Shown here: piece by piece, positions 52,436 through 60,806 of the stretch
Position numbering within the stretch: the first letter of the stretch is position 1
Layout: every line of letters begins with the position of its first letter
Source: Arthrobacter sp. NicSoilB4
GTDB taxonomy: Bacteria > Actinomycetota > Actinomycetes > Actinomycetales > Micrococcaceae
DNA: 64,000 bases
Direction: 5' to 3'
Assembly: GCF_019977335.1 (NCBI RefSeq)
Contig: NZ_AP024653.1
Coordinates: forward strand, 434,001-498,000
The notes under the pieces: generated by a model
What the model saw: the letters and a program-made list of their open reading frames with translations, nothing else
Databases searched by the model: none
What the model was told of the DNA's origin: nothing
Made by a program: the position numbers and the translations under genes

Positions 52436-53803
52436 TTAATTGCCGGCAGGCGATTCCGTGCGTGATTCTGCCGGCGTGCCGGTCATCGCAGCAGGTGTCG
52501 CCCGCGCCGCCGGTCCGGCGGCCCCGCCCCCCGATGCTTCCGTCGAGGCGTCCGCAGCCTCGGCGGTCTCCGCGTCCGCGGCCTCGGCGGTCTCCGCCGC
52601 AGTCTCCTCTGTGGCTGCGGACCTGCCGGTAATCGAGGCCGCGGCTTCCAGCACCATCCAGGCCTGCAGCTGGGTGGAAAGCTCGACGGCGGCGCCCGCC
52701 GGGTAGCTGCGCCGCGCCGGCAGTTCCGGGCGGGTGGAGAAGAGGATCCGGCCACCCTTGCGGGCCAGCGGTTCCTGGGCCGACACGATGCGGCGGCCCT
52801 CCCAGAAGGCCTCGGCGGTGTCGTTGACAAGGGTCGCCGCAGTGTTCCGTGCCTCGGCGGGAAGCCGCTCGTCGACGGCGGCCAGTGCCAGGTACCGGAC
52901 GAGGACGCCGGTGAACAGGCCGCCGTCGCCCGTGCCCTCACAGCGCAGCACCGTGGCGCTGCGTCCCATCAGCGGGGCGGGGAGGGTGAGGTTGCGGGCC
53001 ACGGCAGCCACGAGCGCGGAGGCGCGGGCCAGGTTGGCTTCGCCGCCGAGCTCCAGCAGCGCGCCGAGGACGGGCCCCTGGTTGTAGGTGTAAATGGAGC
53101 TTTCCAGCACCACGTCGCCGCCGGGGGCGATGCGCAGGCCGTCCAGGTACATGCCCCGTTCCGGGTCGAAAAGCCGGGCCTCCAGCCAGTCCAGCAGGGC
53201 TTGCGCCTTGGCTGCCCTGCCGGTGCGAGCGTAGTAGAGCGCCACGGGTGCCGTGGCCGGTGTGTTCTTGAAATCCCGCTTCTTGCTCCAGAACGTGCCG
53301 CCGCCGAGGTCGTCCGTGGAGGCGGAATCGAACTGCAGCGTCAGGCTTTTCAGGACCTTGGCATTGCGGCGGCGTCCGGCGGCCTTGCGGCTGTCCTCCG
53401 CGAGTTTTTTCAGCCGCAGCGTCGAGAGCGCCAGCCAGGCCATGTCGTCGTAGTAGTTGTTGACGAAGGTCAGGAAGTTCCGCAGCCGGATCCCGGTGAC
53501 CAGCTGGGAGGCCAGCCGGCCGGCGCTGGGCCGGTTCTCGCCGTCGAATCGTGTTCCAGGCCGGCCCTCGCTGCCGAGTTCCCGGCGGCCCGTGTCCACG
53601 AGGCAGTCCACGTAGTGCGCCTGCCACCAGTAGTGCCAGGGCCTGGCGAGATTTTTGAACCGGCCGGAGGGCCGCACGATCGCGGCGATGTGTGTCCCCG
53701 GCAGGAAGAAGAGCCGCTGCCCGAACAGCCTGGTCACAGAGCGGGCCGCTTCGTCGGCACGGAACGACCAGTTGGGGGCGGTGGAAATCTCTGCTGGGGT
53801 CAT
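52436..53803 (-). CDS. Glycoside hydrolase family 76 protein
   Basis: A 455-residue (alpha/alpha)6 enzyme of the GH76 alpha-1,6-mannanase type. The paired catalytic aspartates are in FVNNYYDDMAWLALSTLRL (about 114-132), with ARPWHYWWQAHYVDCL upstream and YTYNQGPVLGALLELGG later. No signal peptide is seen, so it may act inside or be exported otherwise. The last about 60 residues are Ala/Glu/Thr-rich with a repeated AAD-ETAEAAD pattern, unlike the family. The start is ATG 53803. Confidence 0.85.
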   Translation of the reverse strand: MTPAEISTAPNWSFRADEAARSVTRLFGQRLFFLPGTHIAAIVRPSGRFKNLARPWHYWWQAHYVDCLVDTGRRELGSEGRPGTRFDGENRPSAGRLASQLVTGIRLRNFLTFVNNYYDDMAWLALSTLRLKKLAEDSRKAAGRRRNAKVLKSLTLQFDSASTDDLGGGTFWSKKRDFKNTPATAPVALYYARTGRAAKAQALLDWLEARLFDPERGMYLDGLRIAPGGDVVLESSIYTYNQGPVLGALLELGGEANLARASALVAAVARNLTLPAPLMGRSATVLRCEGTGDGGLFTGVLVRYLALAAVDERLPAEARNTAATLVNDTAEAFWEGRRIVSAQEPLARKGGRILFSTRPELPARRSYPAGAAVELSTQLQAWMVLEAAASITGRSAATEETAAETAEAADAETAEAADASTEASGGGAAGPAARATPAAMTGTPAESRTESPAGN

Positions 53804-53945
53804 GACTCCAGCCTAGTAGCGGCAGTGCGTCCGCAGCGGGATCGTGGCAGCGCCGCGGGAGGCGATTCCGGCCCCGCGGCCGGAATCGGCCCGCATCTCG
53901 GCGGGCGGGGGGCCGCTGAAGGTGCGGAATTTCCGTATTCCAGTT

Positions 53946-53965
53946 AACATTCACTAACTAATGTT
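53946..53965. promoter_or_regulatory. Palindrome 1 upstream of the SDR/acyl-CoA dehydrogenase genes
   Basis: AACATT (53946-53951) and AATGTT (53960-53965) form an inverted repeat with an 8-nt spacer containing CACTAACT. AT-rich, located 67 nt before the SDR start: a plausible repressor site. Confidence 0.5.
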
Positions 53966-53979
53966 CCCTGCAACTTCGT

Positions 53980-53997
53980 GACACTGCACACAGTGTC
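53980..53997. promoter_or_regulatory. Palindrome 2 upstream of the SDR/acyl-CoA dehydrogenase genes
   Basis: GACACTG (53980-53986) and CAGTGTC (53991-53997) are perfect arms around CACA, 35 nt before the SDR start. No regulator gene is adjacent, so the binding protein would be encoded elsewhere. Confidence 0.5.
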
Positions 53998-54031
53998 GTG
54001 GCGGGTTCCGGTTCCACATCAAGGAGGATGC

Positions 54032-54877
54032 ATGGACATCAAAGGTACAGTCGCGCTGATCACGGGCGGGGCCTCGGGCCTGGGCGCCGCGACAGCCAGG
54101 CGCCTGTTCCACGCCGGCGCCTCCGTGGTCCTCGTGGACCTGCCAAGCTCCGCCGGTGACGCGTTCGCCGCCGAGCTGAACTCCCGGGGCGAAGCCCATG
54201 TAGAAGCCCATGTGGAGGCCCCCGCCGCCGGAGACCGAAAAGAGGCGGCGAACAAGGCGGTCTTCGTTCCCGCCGATGTCACCAGCGAAGACGAGGTGCA
54301 GGCCGCCGTCGACGCCGCCGTCGCCCTCGGCCCGCTGCGGATCGTCGTCAACTGCGCCGGAATCGCGACCCCCGGCAAGGTCCTGGGCCGCGACGGCGTG
54401 CTGCCGCTGGAGAGCTTCAACCGCGTCATCCAGATCAACCTCGTGGGCACCTTCAACGTCATCCGCCTGGCCGCGGCCGCGATGGCGGCGACCGAGCCGG
54501 CCGTGACCGGGCTCGGCGGTCCGGAGCGGGGCGTCATCATCAACACAGCCTCTGTCGCTGCGTTCGACGGCCAGATTGGCCAGCCGGCCTACGCCGCTTC
54601 CAAGGGGGCGGTCCACGCGATGACGCTGCCGATCGCCCGTGAACTGGCGCGCTCGCTGATCCGGGTGGTCACCATCGCGCCGGGCATCTTCGAGACGCCC
54701 ATGATGGCCGGGCTGCCGCAGGAAGCCCGGGATTCCCTCGGCCAGCAGGTACCGCATCCGTCCCGGCTGGGCCGCCCCGCCGAGTACGCGAACCTGGCCG
54801 CGCACATCGTCGACAACGCCATGCTCAACGGCGAGACCATCCGCCTTGACGGTGCCATCCGGATGGGGCCGAAGTGA
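54032..54877 (+). CDS. SDR family 3-hydroxyacyl-CoA dehydrogenase-like protein
   Basis: A 281-residue short-chain dehydrogenase close to the HSD10/3-hydroxyacyl-CoA dehydrogenase type II pattern. Cofactor motif TGGASGLG (11-18), NCAG (107-110), and the catalytic Ser174, Tyr187 and Lys191 (YAASK) are all present. An insert at about 52-76, with a repeated EAHVEAHVE, makes it some 20 residues longer than usual. AAGGAGG precedes ATG 54032. It shares one base with the acyl-CoA dehydrogenase start, and the pair probably acts in beta-oxidation of a branched or short acyl-CoA. Confidence 0.88.
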   Translation: MDIKGTVALITGGASGLGAATARRLFHAGASVVLVDLPSSAGDAFAAELNSRGEAHVEAHVEAPAAGDRKEAANKAVFVPADVTSEDEVQAAVDAAVALGPLRIVVNCAGIATPGKVLGRDGVLPLESFNRVIQINLVGTFNVIRLAAAAMAATEPAVTGLGGPERGVIINTASVAAFDGQIGQPAYAASKGAVHAMTLPIARELARSLIRVVTIAPGIFETPMMAGLPQEARDSLGQQVPHPSRLGRPAEYANLAAHIVDNAMLNGETIRLDGAIRMGPK

Positions 54878-56145
54878 TGTGCGCCGGGGTTGCCGACCCA
54901 TCCGCGCCGGCTGCCTCCGCGCCGGCTGCCTCCGCGCCGGCTGTCTCCGCGCCACCTGCCTCCGTCGAGGGGCTGCCGACGGCCGACTTCTTCGGCTTCG
55001 AGTCGATGCTCAACGCTGCCGAACAGGCCAAGCTCGCCGAGCTGCGGGATTTCCTGGCCCGCGAGGTGGCACCCTTTGCCGGTGACTGGTGGAACAAGGC
55101 CGAGTTCCCCGCGCACATCCTCCCCAAGCTTGCTGCCCTCGAGCTCAGCGCGCCGGCCCAGCGCGGCTACAGCAACCTGTTCGCCGGACTGGTCATCGCC
55201 GAGATCACCCGGGTGGACACCTCCCTGGCAACGTTTTTCCTGGTCCACCACGACCTCTTTGTCGAATCCCTCTACGGATTCGGCTCCGAGGAGCAAAAGG
55301 CGCGCCTGCTCGACGACGCCGCGAACCTCCGGACCACCGGCGCCTTCGCGCTGACCGAACCCGAACATGGCTCCGACGTGGCCGGCGGCATGGAGACCCT
55401 CGCCCGTCGCGTTCCCGGCGGGGCTCCCGACGGCGGCGACACCTGGGTGCTCAATGGCGCCAAGCGCTGGATCGGCAACGGGACGTTCTGCGACTACATG
55501 CTGGTGTGGGCCCGGGACGAGGCCGACGGCGCCGTCCGCGGCTTCATCGTCGACGCCACATTGCCGGGTGTGAGCCGGAGCAGGATCGAGAACAAGATCG
55601 CTCTGCGCACTGTGCAGAACGCCGACATCGTCTTCAAGGACGTGAAAGTGGCCGAGGCGGACCGTTTCGCCGGGATCAACAGCTTCGAGGACACGAACGA
55701 GCTGCTCCGCGGGTCGCGGATCATGGTCGCCTGGCAGGGGGTCGGCCAGCAGCTGGCCGCGTTCGACGTCGCCCGGCAGTACGCCGTCGAACGCCGGCAG
55801 TTCGGCCGGCCGCTGGCGAAATTCCAGCTGGTCCAGCAGCAGCTGGTGACGATGCTCGGCAACGCCGTGGCCAGCATGGGGATGATGGTCCGGATCGCCC
55901 AGCTCCAGGACCAGGGCGCCGCGGACATGCCCCAGGTGGCCCTGGCGAAGTCCTATGTGAGCGCCCGGATGCGGGAAACCGTGGCGATGGGCCGGTCCCT
56001 GCTGGGCGGCAACGGGATCGTCACCGACTACCGGATGGCCAAGATCTTCGCCGACGCCGAGGCGATCTACACCTATGAGGGTTCGTTCGAGATCAACACA
56101 CTGATCGTGGGCCGGGCCGTGACCGGGGTTTCCGCGATCGTCTAG
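54877..56145 (+). CDS. Acyl-CoA dehydrogenase
   Basis: A 422-residue FAD flavoenzyme that introduces the alpha-beta double bond into acyl-CoA. The N-terminal (FLAREVAPFAGDWWNKAEFP), middle (FALTEPEHGSDVAGGMET) and C-terminal (YAVERRQFGRPLAKFQLVQQQL, LLGGNGIVTDYRMAKIFADAEAIYTYEGS) domains are complete. The catalytic Glu is in TYEGS near residue 401, as in glutaryl/isovaleryl-type enzymes. The first about 30 residues are a Ser/Ala/Pro repeat that the family lacks. GTG 54874 immediately precedes ATG 54877. Confidence 0.92.
   Translation: MCAGVADPSAPAASAPAASAPAVSAPPASVEGLPTADFFGFESMLNAAEQAKLAELRDFLAREVAPFAGDWWNKAEFPAHILPKLAALELSAPAQRGYSNLFAGLVIAEITRVDTSLATFFLVHHDLFVESLYGFGSEEQKARLLDDAANLRTTGAFALTEPEHGSDVAGGMETLARRVPGGAPDGGDTWVLNGAKRWIGNGTFCDYMLVWARDEADGAVRGFIVDATLPGVSRSRIENKIALRTVQNADIVFKDVKVAEADRFAGINSFEDTNELLRGSRIMVAWQGVGQQLAAFDVARQYAVERRQFGRPLAKFQLVQQQLVTMLGNAVASMGMMVRIAQLQDQGAADMPQVALAKSYVSARMRETVAMGRSLLGGNGIVTDYRMAKIFADAEAIYTYEGSFEINTLIVGRAVTGVSAIV
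54901..54960 (+). repeat. 15-bp tandem repeat in the acyl-CoA dehydrogenase gene
   Basis: Four units of the type TCCGCGCCGGCTGCC, the last two slightly changed, encode SAPAA-like pentapeptides at the N-terminus. Likely a recent replication-slippage expansion with no frame effect. Confidence 0.85.
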
Positions 56146-56181
56146 ACCGGGCGTCTAGCCGCGGTTGTCAGGAGCCGGCGT

Positions 56182-57012
56182 CTAGAACAGCGCCGGCTCC
56201 TTCTCCCCGGCCTCGATCCGGTAGTCCAGGCTGTTGTTCTTTACCGGCATGGGGCAGGTGCCGTACGGGGTGAACGCGCTGGGGTAGTTGATGGCGCGGT
56301 TGAAGTCCAGGATCACCGTGTTGTCCGGCCGCGGCCGGGCTGTGGAGACCTTCCGCCACTCATCTGTCGATTCCCCGTTGGTCTCGTCGTGGAACGTCAC
56401 GGTCAGCGCCCCGAGCTTTTCCTCCTCGGCCTGCAGGTGGAACTCGTGGTCCTTGCCGGGGAGCCGGAACACGAGCTCGCCGACCGAGCGGTGGATGCCG
56501 TCGACCAGCGGGTTGGCCGTGCCGATCGGCACGTCCACGGGCTCGGGGTAGGGGCGGAAGCTGGCCTCGACCACCAGATCGGGCCGGTAGTCGAAGGTGG
56601 GGACGCCGTCGAACTCCGTGAACACGGGCGACGTCGAATCCCGGGTGCGCACGGCGTACTTGTTGGCGCGCATGGCCAGTTCGACCACCACCTGCCGGCC
56701 GTCCTCGCCGCCGTACTGGACCCAGAACAGGGACTCCTCGTCGGACAGTGTTGCGGTGATGGTGCCGTCCACGGCCCAGCCGGTCTCCACGAGCGTGAGT
56801 CCGTCAGCCGCTGCGGCGGTGAGGAACGCCGTCGTGCCGTCCGTGGACCAGAGCCCGGGAACGAGTTCGACGGCGGCCGGCCGTTCTTCCAGCCACTGGA
56901 AGGAAGTCAGTGTCAGCCAGCCGTAGTCGCTGGCCAGGGCCGTGTTGCGGCTGTTCCTGAAGCGCTGCCAGCGGGCGAGCTGGGCTTCGGGATCGCGGTG
57001 CGTAGGACTCAC
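56182..57012 (-). CDS. DUF1684 domain protein
   Basis: A 276-residue protein matching DUF1684: LARWQRFRNSRNTALASDYGWLTLTSFQWL at the N-terminus, and DFNRAINYPSAFTPYGTCPMPVKNNSLDYRIEAGEK near the C-terminus. The invariant NP and C-P stretch suggests a catalytic or binding site, but function is unknown. I chose GTG 57012, which has AGGAGG upstream; ATG 57030 would include that site in the coding region. Confidence 0.85.
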   Translation of the reverse strand: MSPTHRDPEAQLARWQRFRNSRNTALASDYGWLTLTSFQWLEERPAAVELVPGLWSTDGTTAFLTAAAADGLTLVETGWAVDGTITATLSDEESLFWVQYGGEDGRQVVVELAMRANKYAVRTRDSTSPVFTEFDGVPTFDYRPDLVVEASFRPYPEPVDVPIGTANPLVDGIHRSVGELVFRLPGKDHEFHLQAEEEKLGALTVTFHDETNGESTDEWRKVSTARPRPDNTVILDFNRAINYPSAFTPYGTCPMPVKNNSLDYRIEAGEKEPALF

Positions 57013-57045
57013 GGGTTCCTCCTGGGGCATCGGTGCAAGTAGCTG

Positions 57046-57087
57046 GCAGCAGGGGCCGTTTTGAGGCTCCAAAACGGCCCCTGCTGC
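57046..57087. terminator. 18-bp perfect hairpin between TetR and DUF1684 genes
   Basis: GCAGCAGGGGCCGTTTTG (57046-57063) pairs without mismatch with 57070-57087 around AGGCTC. It lies three bases after the TetR stop codon on the minus strand and contains a T4/A4 tract inside the stem instead of a T-run after it. Likely terminator or palindromic repeat. Confidence 0.6.
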
Positions 57088-57090
57088 GAG

Positions 57091-57711
57091 TCAGTTGGGA
57101 GTGGGGGCGGTTCTGCGGCCTGCCGCGACGAGCTGCGCTGCCGTGTCCCGGGCGGCCGCGGCGGCTGCGGGGTCGGCGTCGAGCACGCCGCTGGCCAGGC
57201 CGCCGTCGAGAAGCAGGGTCAGGCTGCGGGCGAGTTGGTCCGGATTTTGGGCGCCGGCCTGGACGGCGAGGTCCCGGATCCACGCCCGGATCTGCTCTTT
57301 GTGGGCCACAGTCCGTTCATGGACGCGGGTTCCGGAGGCAGATTCGGCGGCGGCGTTGATGAAGGCGCAGCCGCGGTAGCCGTCGCGGCGGCAGGCGCTG
57401 GTCAGCGCGTCGAACAGCCCCACGAGTTGGTCCTCAGGGGCGGGCCCGGCTGCTTCGGCCGCGGCGTGGAGCTGGCCGGTCCAGATGCCGTCGACCCTCT
57501 CCAGGTACGCCAGGATCAGGTCGTCCTTGGCCGGAAAATACTTGTAGAACGTGGCTTTCGCGACGCCTGACTCGGCGATGATCGTGTCGATGCCTGCGGC
57601 CCGGAGGCCGTGGGCATAGAACAGCCGGAATGCCGTGGCCAGGATCTTGTCCCTGGCCTGACCTGCGGGTGTGCGGGCGGCCCGCGGTGCTGCGGCTGCT
57701 GGCGGCGTCAT
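57091..57711 (-). CDS. TetR family regulator
   Basis: A 206-residue TetR regulator with helix-turn-helix IDTIIAESGVAKATFYKYFPAKDDLILAYL (about 41-70) and a C-terminal domain like that of the AcrR/LmrA-type repressors (CRRDGYRGCAFINAAAE, with two cysteines). A 16-bp palindrome lies 15 bases upstream of its start, and two copies of it precede the F420-type oxidoreductase gene at 59.6 kb, so it probably represses both itself and that gene. Confidence 0.9.
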   Translation of the reverse strand: MTPPAAAAPRAARTPAGQARDKILATAFRLFYAHGLRAAGIDTIIAESGVAKATFYKYFPAKDDLILAYLERVDGIWTGQLHAAAEAAGPAPEDQLVGLFDALTSACRRDGYRGCAFINAAAESASGTRVHERTVAHKEQIRAWIRDLAVQAGAQNPDQLARSLTLLLDGGLASGVLDADPAAAAAARDTAAQLVAAGRRTAPTPN

Positions 57712-57725
57712 GGCTCCATGCTACA

Positions 57726-57741
57726 CAGACAAGTCTGTCTA
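57726..57741. promoter_or_regulatory. Candidate TetR operator, site 1
   Basis: CAGACAAGTCTGTCTA lies 15 bases before the TetR start at 57711. It fits the pattern NAGACR-NNNC-TGTCTN shared with sites at 59498 and 59533, which suggests autoregulation. Confidence 0.72.
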
Positions 57742-57805
57742 TGTCCGGTCTGTGTCCACTGGCGCGGTTGGACAGTGCGTGCTGCGCCCCTCGGGCGCCC
57801 AGCCG

Positions 57806-58399
57806 TCAGCGGCGCACCGCCAGCCCGTGGACAAGGAGCTTCCATACCTCTATGAGGTCTTCGTGGATCGCCGGGTCGGCCCATTCCGCGGCGTGGAGCG
57901 GGTGGTGGAACCTCGCCGTGGCGTGCAGGAGCGCCCGGCCGGAGGCCACGGGGTCCGCGGCGTAAAACTCGCCGCTGCGGACGCCGCCTTGCACGATTTC
58001 CGTGAGCTGGGCGGCGAGATGGTCAACGTGGGCCGCCACGACTTCCCGCGCCTCCGCAGTCAGCTGGCTGAACGTGGCAAACAGTTCGGGATCGTTCAGC
58101 GCCATGCCCTGTTTGATGGCCGCGAGGCGTTCCAGCCAGCGGAGCAGGCGTTCGGCCGAGGGGCCGTCCGTGTCCCTGACGGGATCCAGCGGATCCACCA
58201 GGCGGTCCAGCCAGCGCCGGGCCACCGCGTCCCGCAACGCCACTTTCGTGGGGAAGTGACGGTAGACGCTGCCGTGGCTGACGCCGAGGGCCTTCGCGAC
58301 GTCCACCACGGTGGCCTTGGCCGGACCGAAGCGCCGCAGGACGTCTTCGGCGGCGTCGAGGATGCGCTCTTCCGTCAGGACGACGGCGGCAGGGGTCAC
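57806..58399 (-). CDS. TetR family regulator
   Basis: A 197-residue TetR regulator (helix-turn-helix TVVDVAKALGVSHGSVYRHFPTKVALRDAVARRWLDRLV, about 30-68) with a C-terminal domain of the type found in regulators of short-chain or aldehyde reductase genes. GTG 58399 overlaps the stop of the aldo/keto reductase by 4 nt, so the two are co-transcribed and the regulator probably controls its own operon through the inverted repeat upstream. Confidence 0.9.
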   Translation of the reverse strand: MTPAAVVLTEERILDAAEDVLRRFGPAKATVVDVAKALGVSHGSVYRHFPTKVALRDAVARRWLDRLVDPLDPVRDTDGPSAERLLRWLERLAAIKQGMALNDPELFATFSQLTAEAREVVAAHVDHLAAQLTEIVQGGVRSGEFYAADPVASGRALLHATARFHHPLHAAEWADPAIHEDLIEVWKLLVHGLAVRR

Positions 58400-59412
58400 C
58401 GGCGTTCGCTGTCGAGCATGGCCATCTGGCCGGCGTCGTAGCGGGTGCCGGCGGCGGCGTCGGCCGGAACGGCGGCCTCGATCGCGGCAAGGTCCGCGTC
58501 GGAGAGCACCAGGCCGGCCGCTCCCAGGGACTCGGTGAGGCGCTCGCGGCGGCGGGCGCCGACCAGGGGGACGATGTCCTCCCCGCGGGACAGCACCCAG
58601 GCGACGGCCACTTGGGCCACCGTGGCGTCCTTGCTCTCGGCAATGAGGCGCAGCCGCTCGACCAGCTCGAGGTTGCGCTGCAGGTTCTCGCCGGAGAACC
58701 GGGGGAGATGGGCGCGGAAGTCCCGCCGGTTCCCGGTTCCGGCGGCGGGCCAGTGTCCCGACACCAGGCCGCGGGACAGCACGCCGTACGCGGTGATGCC
58801 GACGCCCAGTTCCCGGGCCGTGGGGAGGATGTCCGCTTCGATGCCGCGGGAAATCAGCGAGTATTCGATCTGGAGGTCGGAGACCGGGTGGACGGCGTGG
58901 GCGCGGCGCAGGGTGTCGGCGCCCACCTCGGAGAGGCCGATGCGGCGGATGAGGCCCTGCTTCACGAGCTCGGCCAGTGTTCCCATGGTTTCCTCCACGG
59001 GAACGGATGGATCCAGGCGGGCGGGCCGGTAGATGTCGACGTAGTCTGTGCCGAGCCGGCGCAGGGTGTAGGCGAGGAAGTTCTTGATGGCTGCCGGCCG
59101 GGCGTCAACGCCATTCCAGCCGCCTCGGGCATCGCGCAGGACGCCGAACTTGACGCTGATCTGGGCCTCCTCGCGCCGGCGGCCCCGGATGGCATCGCGG
59201 AGCAGGAGCTCGTTGTGCCCCATGCCGTAGAAGTCCCCGGTGTCCAGCAGGGTCACGCCCGCGTCGAGGGCAGCCTGGATCGTGGCGACGCTCTCGGCGT
59301 CGTCGGCGGGGCCGTAGAGATCGGACATGCCCATCAGCCCCAGGCCGATGGGGGCGGTGGCGGGACCCGTGGAGCCCAGGGTGCGCATTGCGCCGAGTGT
59401 GGAAGTTGTCAT
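58396..59412 (-). CDS. Aldo/keto reductase
   Basis: A 338-residue NADPH-dependent TIM-barrel reductase. It has the AKR pattern GLGLMGMSDLYGPADDAESVATIQAALDAGVTLLDTGDFYGMGHNE with the catalytic Asp and Tyr of DTGDFYG (Asp57, Tyr61 region). LRRLGTDYVDIYRPARLDPSVPVEETMGTLAELVKQGLIRRIGLSEV follows, with the C-terminal VAQVAVAWVLSRGEDIVPLVGARR. Similar to AKR13-type enzymes. The start is ATG 59412. Substrate unknown. Confidence 0.9.
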   Translation of the reverse strand: MTTSTLGAMRTLGSTGPATAPIGLGLMGMSDLYGPADDAESVATIQAALDAGVTLLDTGDFYGMGHNELLLRDAIRGRRREEAQISVKFGVLRDARGGWNGVDARPAAIKNFLAYTLRRLGTDYVDIYRPARLDPSVPVEETMGTLAELVKQGLIRRIGLSEVGADTLRRAHAVHPVSDLQIEYSLISRGIEADILPTARELGVGITAYGVLSRGLVSGHWPAAGTGNRRDFRAHLPRFSGENLQRNLELVERLRLIAESKDATVAQVAVAWVLSRGEDIVPLVGARRRERLTESLGAAGLVLSDADLAAIEAAVPADAAAGTRYDAGQMAMLDSERR

Positions 59413-59434
59413 GGAACAAGAGTACAACAATCAA

Positions 59435-59458
59435 CTGACAGATTTCAAACTTTGTCAG
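59435..59458. promoter_or_regulatory. Candidate operator of the aldo/keto reductase-TetR operon
   Basis: CTGACA (59435-59440) and TGTCAG (59453-59458) form a perfect inverted repeat with a 12-nt spacer, 23 bases upstream of the reductase start. Probably bound by the TetR protein encoded downstream in the same operon. Confidence 0.55.
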
Positions 59459-59497
59459 CCGAACTCGGGCGGACATGCCGCACGGCTTCTGTTGCAG

Positions 59498-59513
59498 TAG
59501 ACAGGTCTGTCTG
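59498..59513. promoter_or_regulatory. Candidate TetR operator, site 2
   Basis: TAGACAGGTCTGTCTG, the same pattern as the site in front of the TetR gene at 57.7 kb; 62 bases before the F420-type oxidoreductase start. Confidence 0.7.
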
Positions 59514-59532
59514 ATAGCGTCTTGCCCACACG

Positions 59533-59548
59533 TAGACGAACCTGTCTA
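59533..59548. promoter_or_regulatory. Candidate TetR operator, site 3
   Basis: TAGACGAACCTGTCTA, the third copy, 27 bases before the oxidoreductase start; its centre is about 35 bp from site 2, about three helical turns. Confidence 0.68.
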
Positions 59549-59574
59549 CTCCGCTGATTCGGAATGAGGATGCC

Positions 59575-60255
59575 ATGAAAATTGCTGTACTGGGAACCGG
59601 AAGCGTTGGCCAGACGATCGCCGCGGCGCTGGCCGCCCTGGGGCACGACGTGGTCATCGGCACGCGCGATCCGCGGACCACCCTGGCCAGGACCGAGCCC
59701 GGCGCGATGGGCGGCGCACCCTTTGCCGTGTGGCACGCGGGGCACGCCGGGATCGACGTCGCCACTTTCGCGGACGCAGCCGGGCGCGCCGACGTCGTCG
59801 TCAATGCCACCAACGGCGGGGGCTCCCTCGAGGCGCTCACCGCGGCCGGTGCGGAAAACCTGAGCGGCAAGGTGCTTCTGGACATCGCGAACCCGCTGGA
59901 CTTCTCGCAAGGGTTTCCGCCGTCGCTGAGCCCGGTGAACACTGACAGCCTCGGTGAGCAGATCCAGCGTGCCTTTCCCGAGGCCCGTGTAGTCAAGACC
60001 CTCAACACGATGACCGCCAGCGTGATGGTGGACCCGGTGAGCGTGGCCGGGGGAGACCATTCCGTCTTCCTCTCCGGAAACGACGCGGATGCCAAGGGGA
60101 TCGTGAGCGGGCTGCTCAAGGATTTCGGGCACCGGGACATCATCGATCTGGGGGACATCACCACCGCCCGCGGTGCCGAAATGATCCTGCCGCTCTGGCT
60201 GCGGGTCTGGGGCGCGCTTGGAACCGGAACATTCAACTTCAAGGTCGCCCGGTAG
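59575..60255 (+). CDS. NADPH-dependent F420 reductase-like protein
   Basis: A 226-residue Rossmann protein. The cofactor motif MKIAVLGTGSVGQTIAAALAALGHDVVIGTRDP (1-33) and the VVKTLNTMTASVMVDP stretch are typical of the F420:NADP oxidoreductase (Fno)-like family in actinobacteria. Whether it uses F420 or another flavin is not shown. GAATGAGGATGCC precedes ATG 59575. Two palindromes upstream suggest control by the TetR at 57.1 kb. Confidence 0.88.
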   Translation: MKIAVLGTGSVGQTIAAALAALGHDVVIGTRDPRTTLARTEPGAMGGAPFAVWHAGHAGIDVATFADAAGRADVVVNATNGGGSLEALTAAGAENLSGKVLLDIANPLDFSQGFPPSLSPVNTDSLGEQIQRAFPEARVVKTLNTMTASVMVDPVSVAGGDHSVFLSGNDADAKGIVSGLLKDFGHRDIIDLGDITTARGAEMILPLWLRVWGALGTGTFNFKVAR

Positions 60256-60367
60256 GACCGTTCACCGTGCTGCGAGTCCTGGGAACCGCGGCCCGTCGGC
60301 CGGGCGCGTGGCAGGGGTGGCCGGGGCGGATCTGGTCCGGCAGCTGCGGCGGGCGTACGGTGGGTGC

Positions 60368-60694
60368 ATGGCTCTGGAAACCCTCGGGACAGTTCTCGCC
60401 TGCCTGGCGGTGATCGTCGGATTCACTCTGGCGGGGATGTCCGCGCTCCGGCGGGGCGGGAACCCGAAAGGCGCCACCGGCACCCTGGGCAGTGTGTTGG
60501 GCATGATGGACCCGGCCACCGGTGCGCCCACCCGCCAGGAAGCGGCCGCGGCCCGGGAAGAACTCAAGCAGCAGCGGCATGAATCAAGCCAGTCCGGCAC
60601 CGGCCAGGATCACGGCGACCCCTACAGCGGCCGGATCACTTTGCCCGCGAAGCCGCCCGCCGAGCATCAAACCGGGGCCGCCGACACTATCTGA
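60368..60694 (+). CDS. Small single-span membrane protein
   Basis: A 108-residue protein with one hydrophobic segment, [25 protein letters not shown] (about 3-27), then a basic turn and a hydrophilic Gln/Glu/Ser-rich tail ([31 protein letters not shown]). No family recognised. It ends 112 bp before ppc on the same strand. Start ATG 60368 was chosen over the longer open frame, because it opens the transmembrane segment directly. Confidence 0.65.
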   Translation: MALETLGTVLACLAVIVGFTLAGMSALRRGGNPKGATGTLGSVLGMMDPATGAPTRQEAAAAREELKQQRHESSQSGTGQDHGDPYSGRITLPAKPPAEHQTGAADTI

Positions 60695-60806
60695 GACGGA
60701 TTCCCCGCCGGCCGCGGCTGCGGGTAGCATCCTTAAGGAAGAAAGTAACCCGGCTCACAGTATCCAGCGCAGTGTACGAGCCAAGTCCTCTCGAAAGATA
60801 GTTTCC

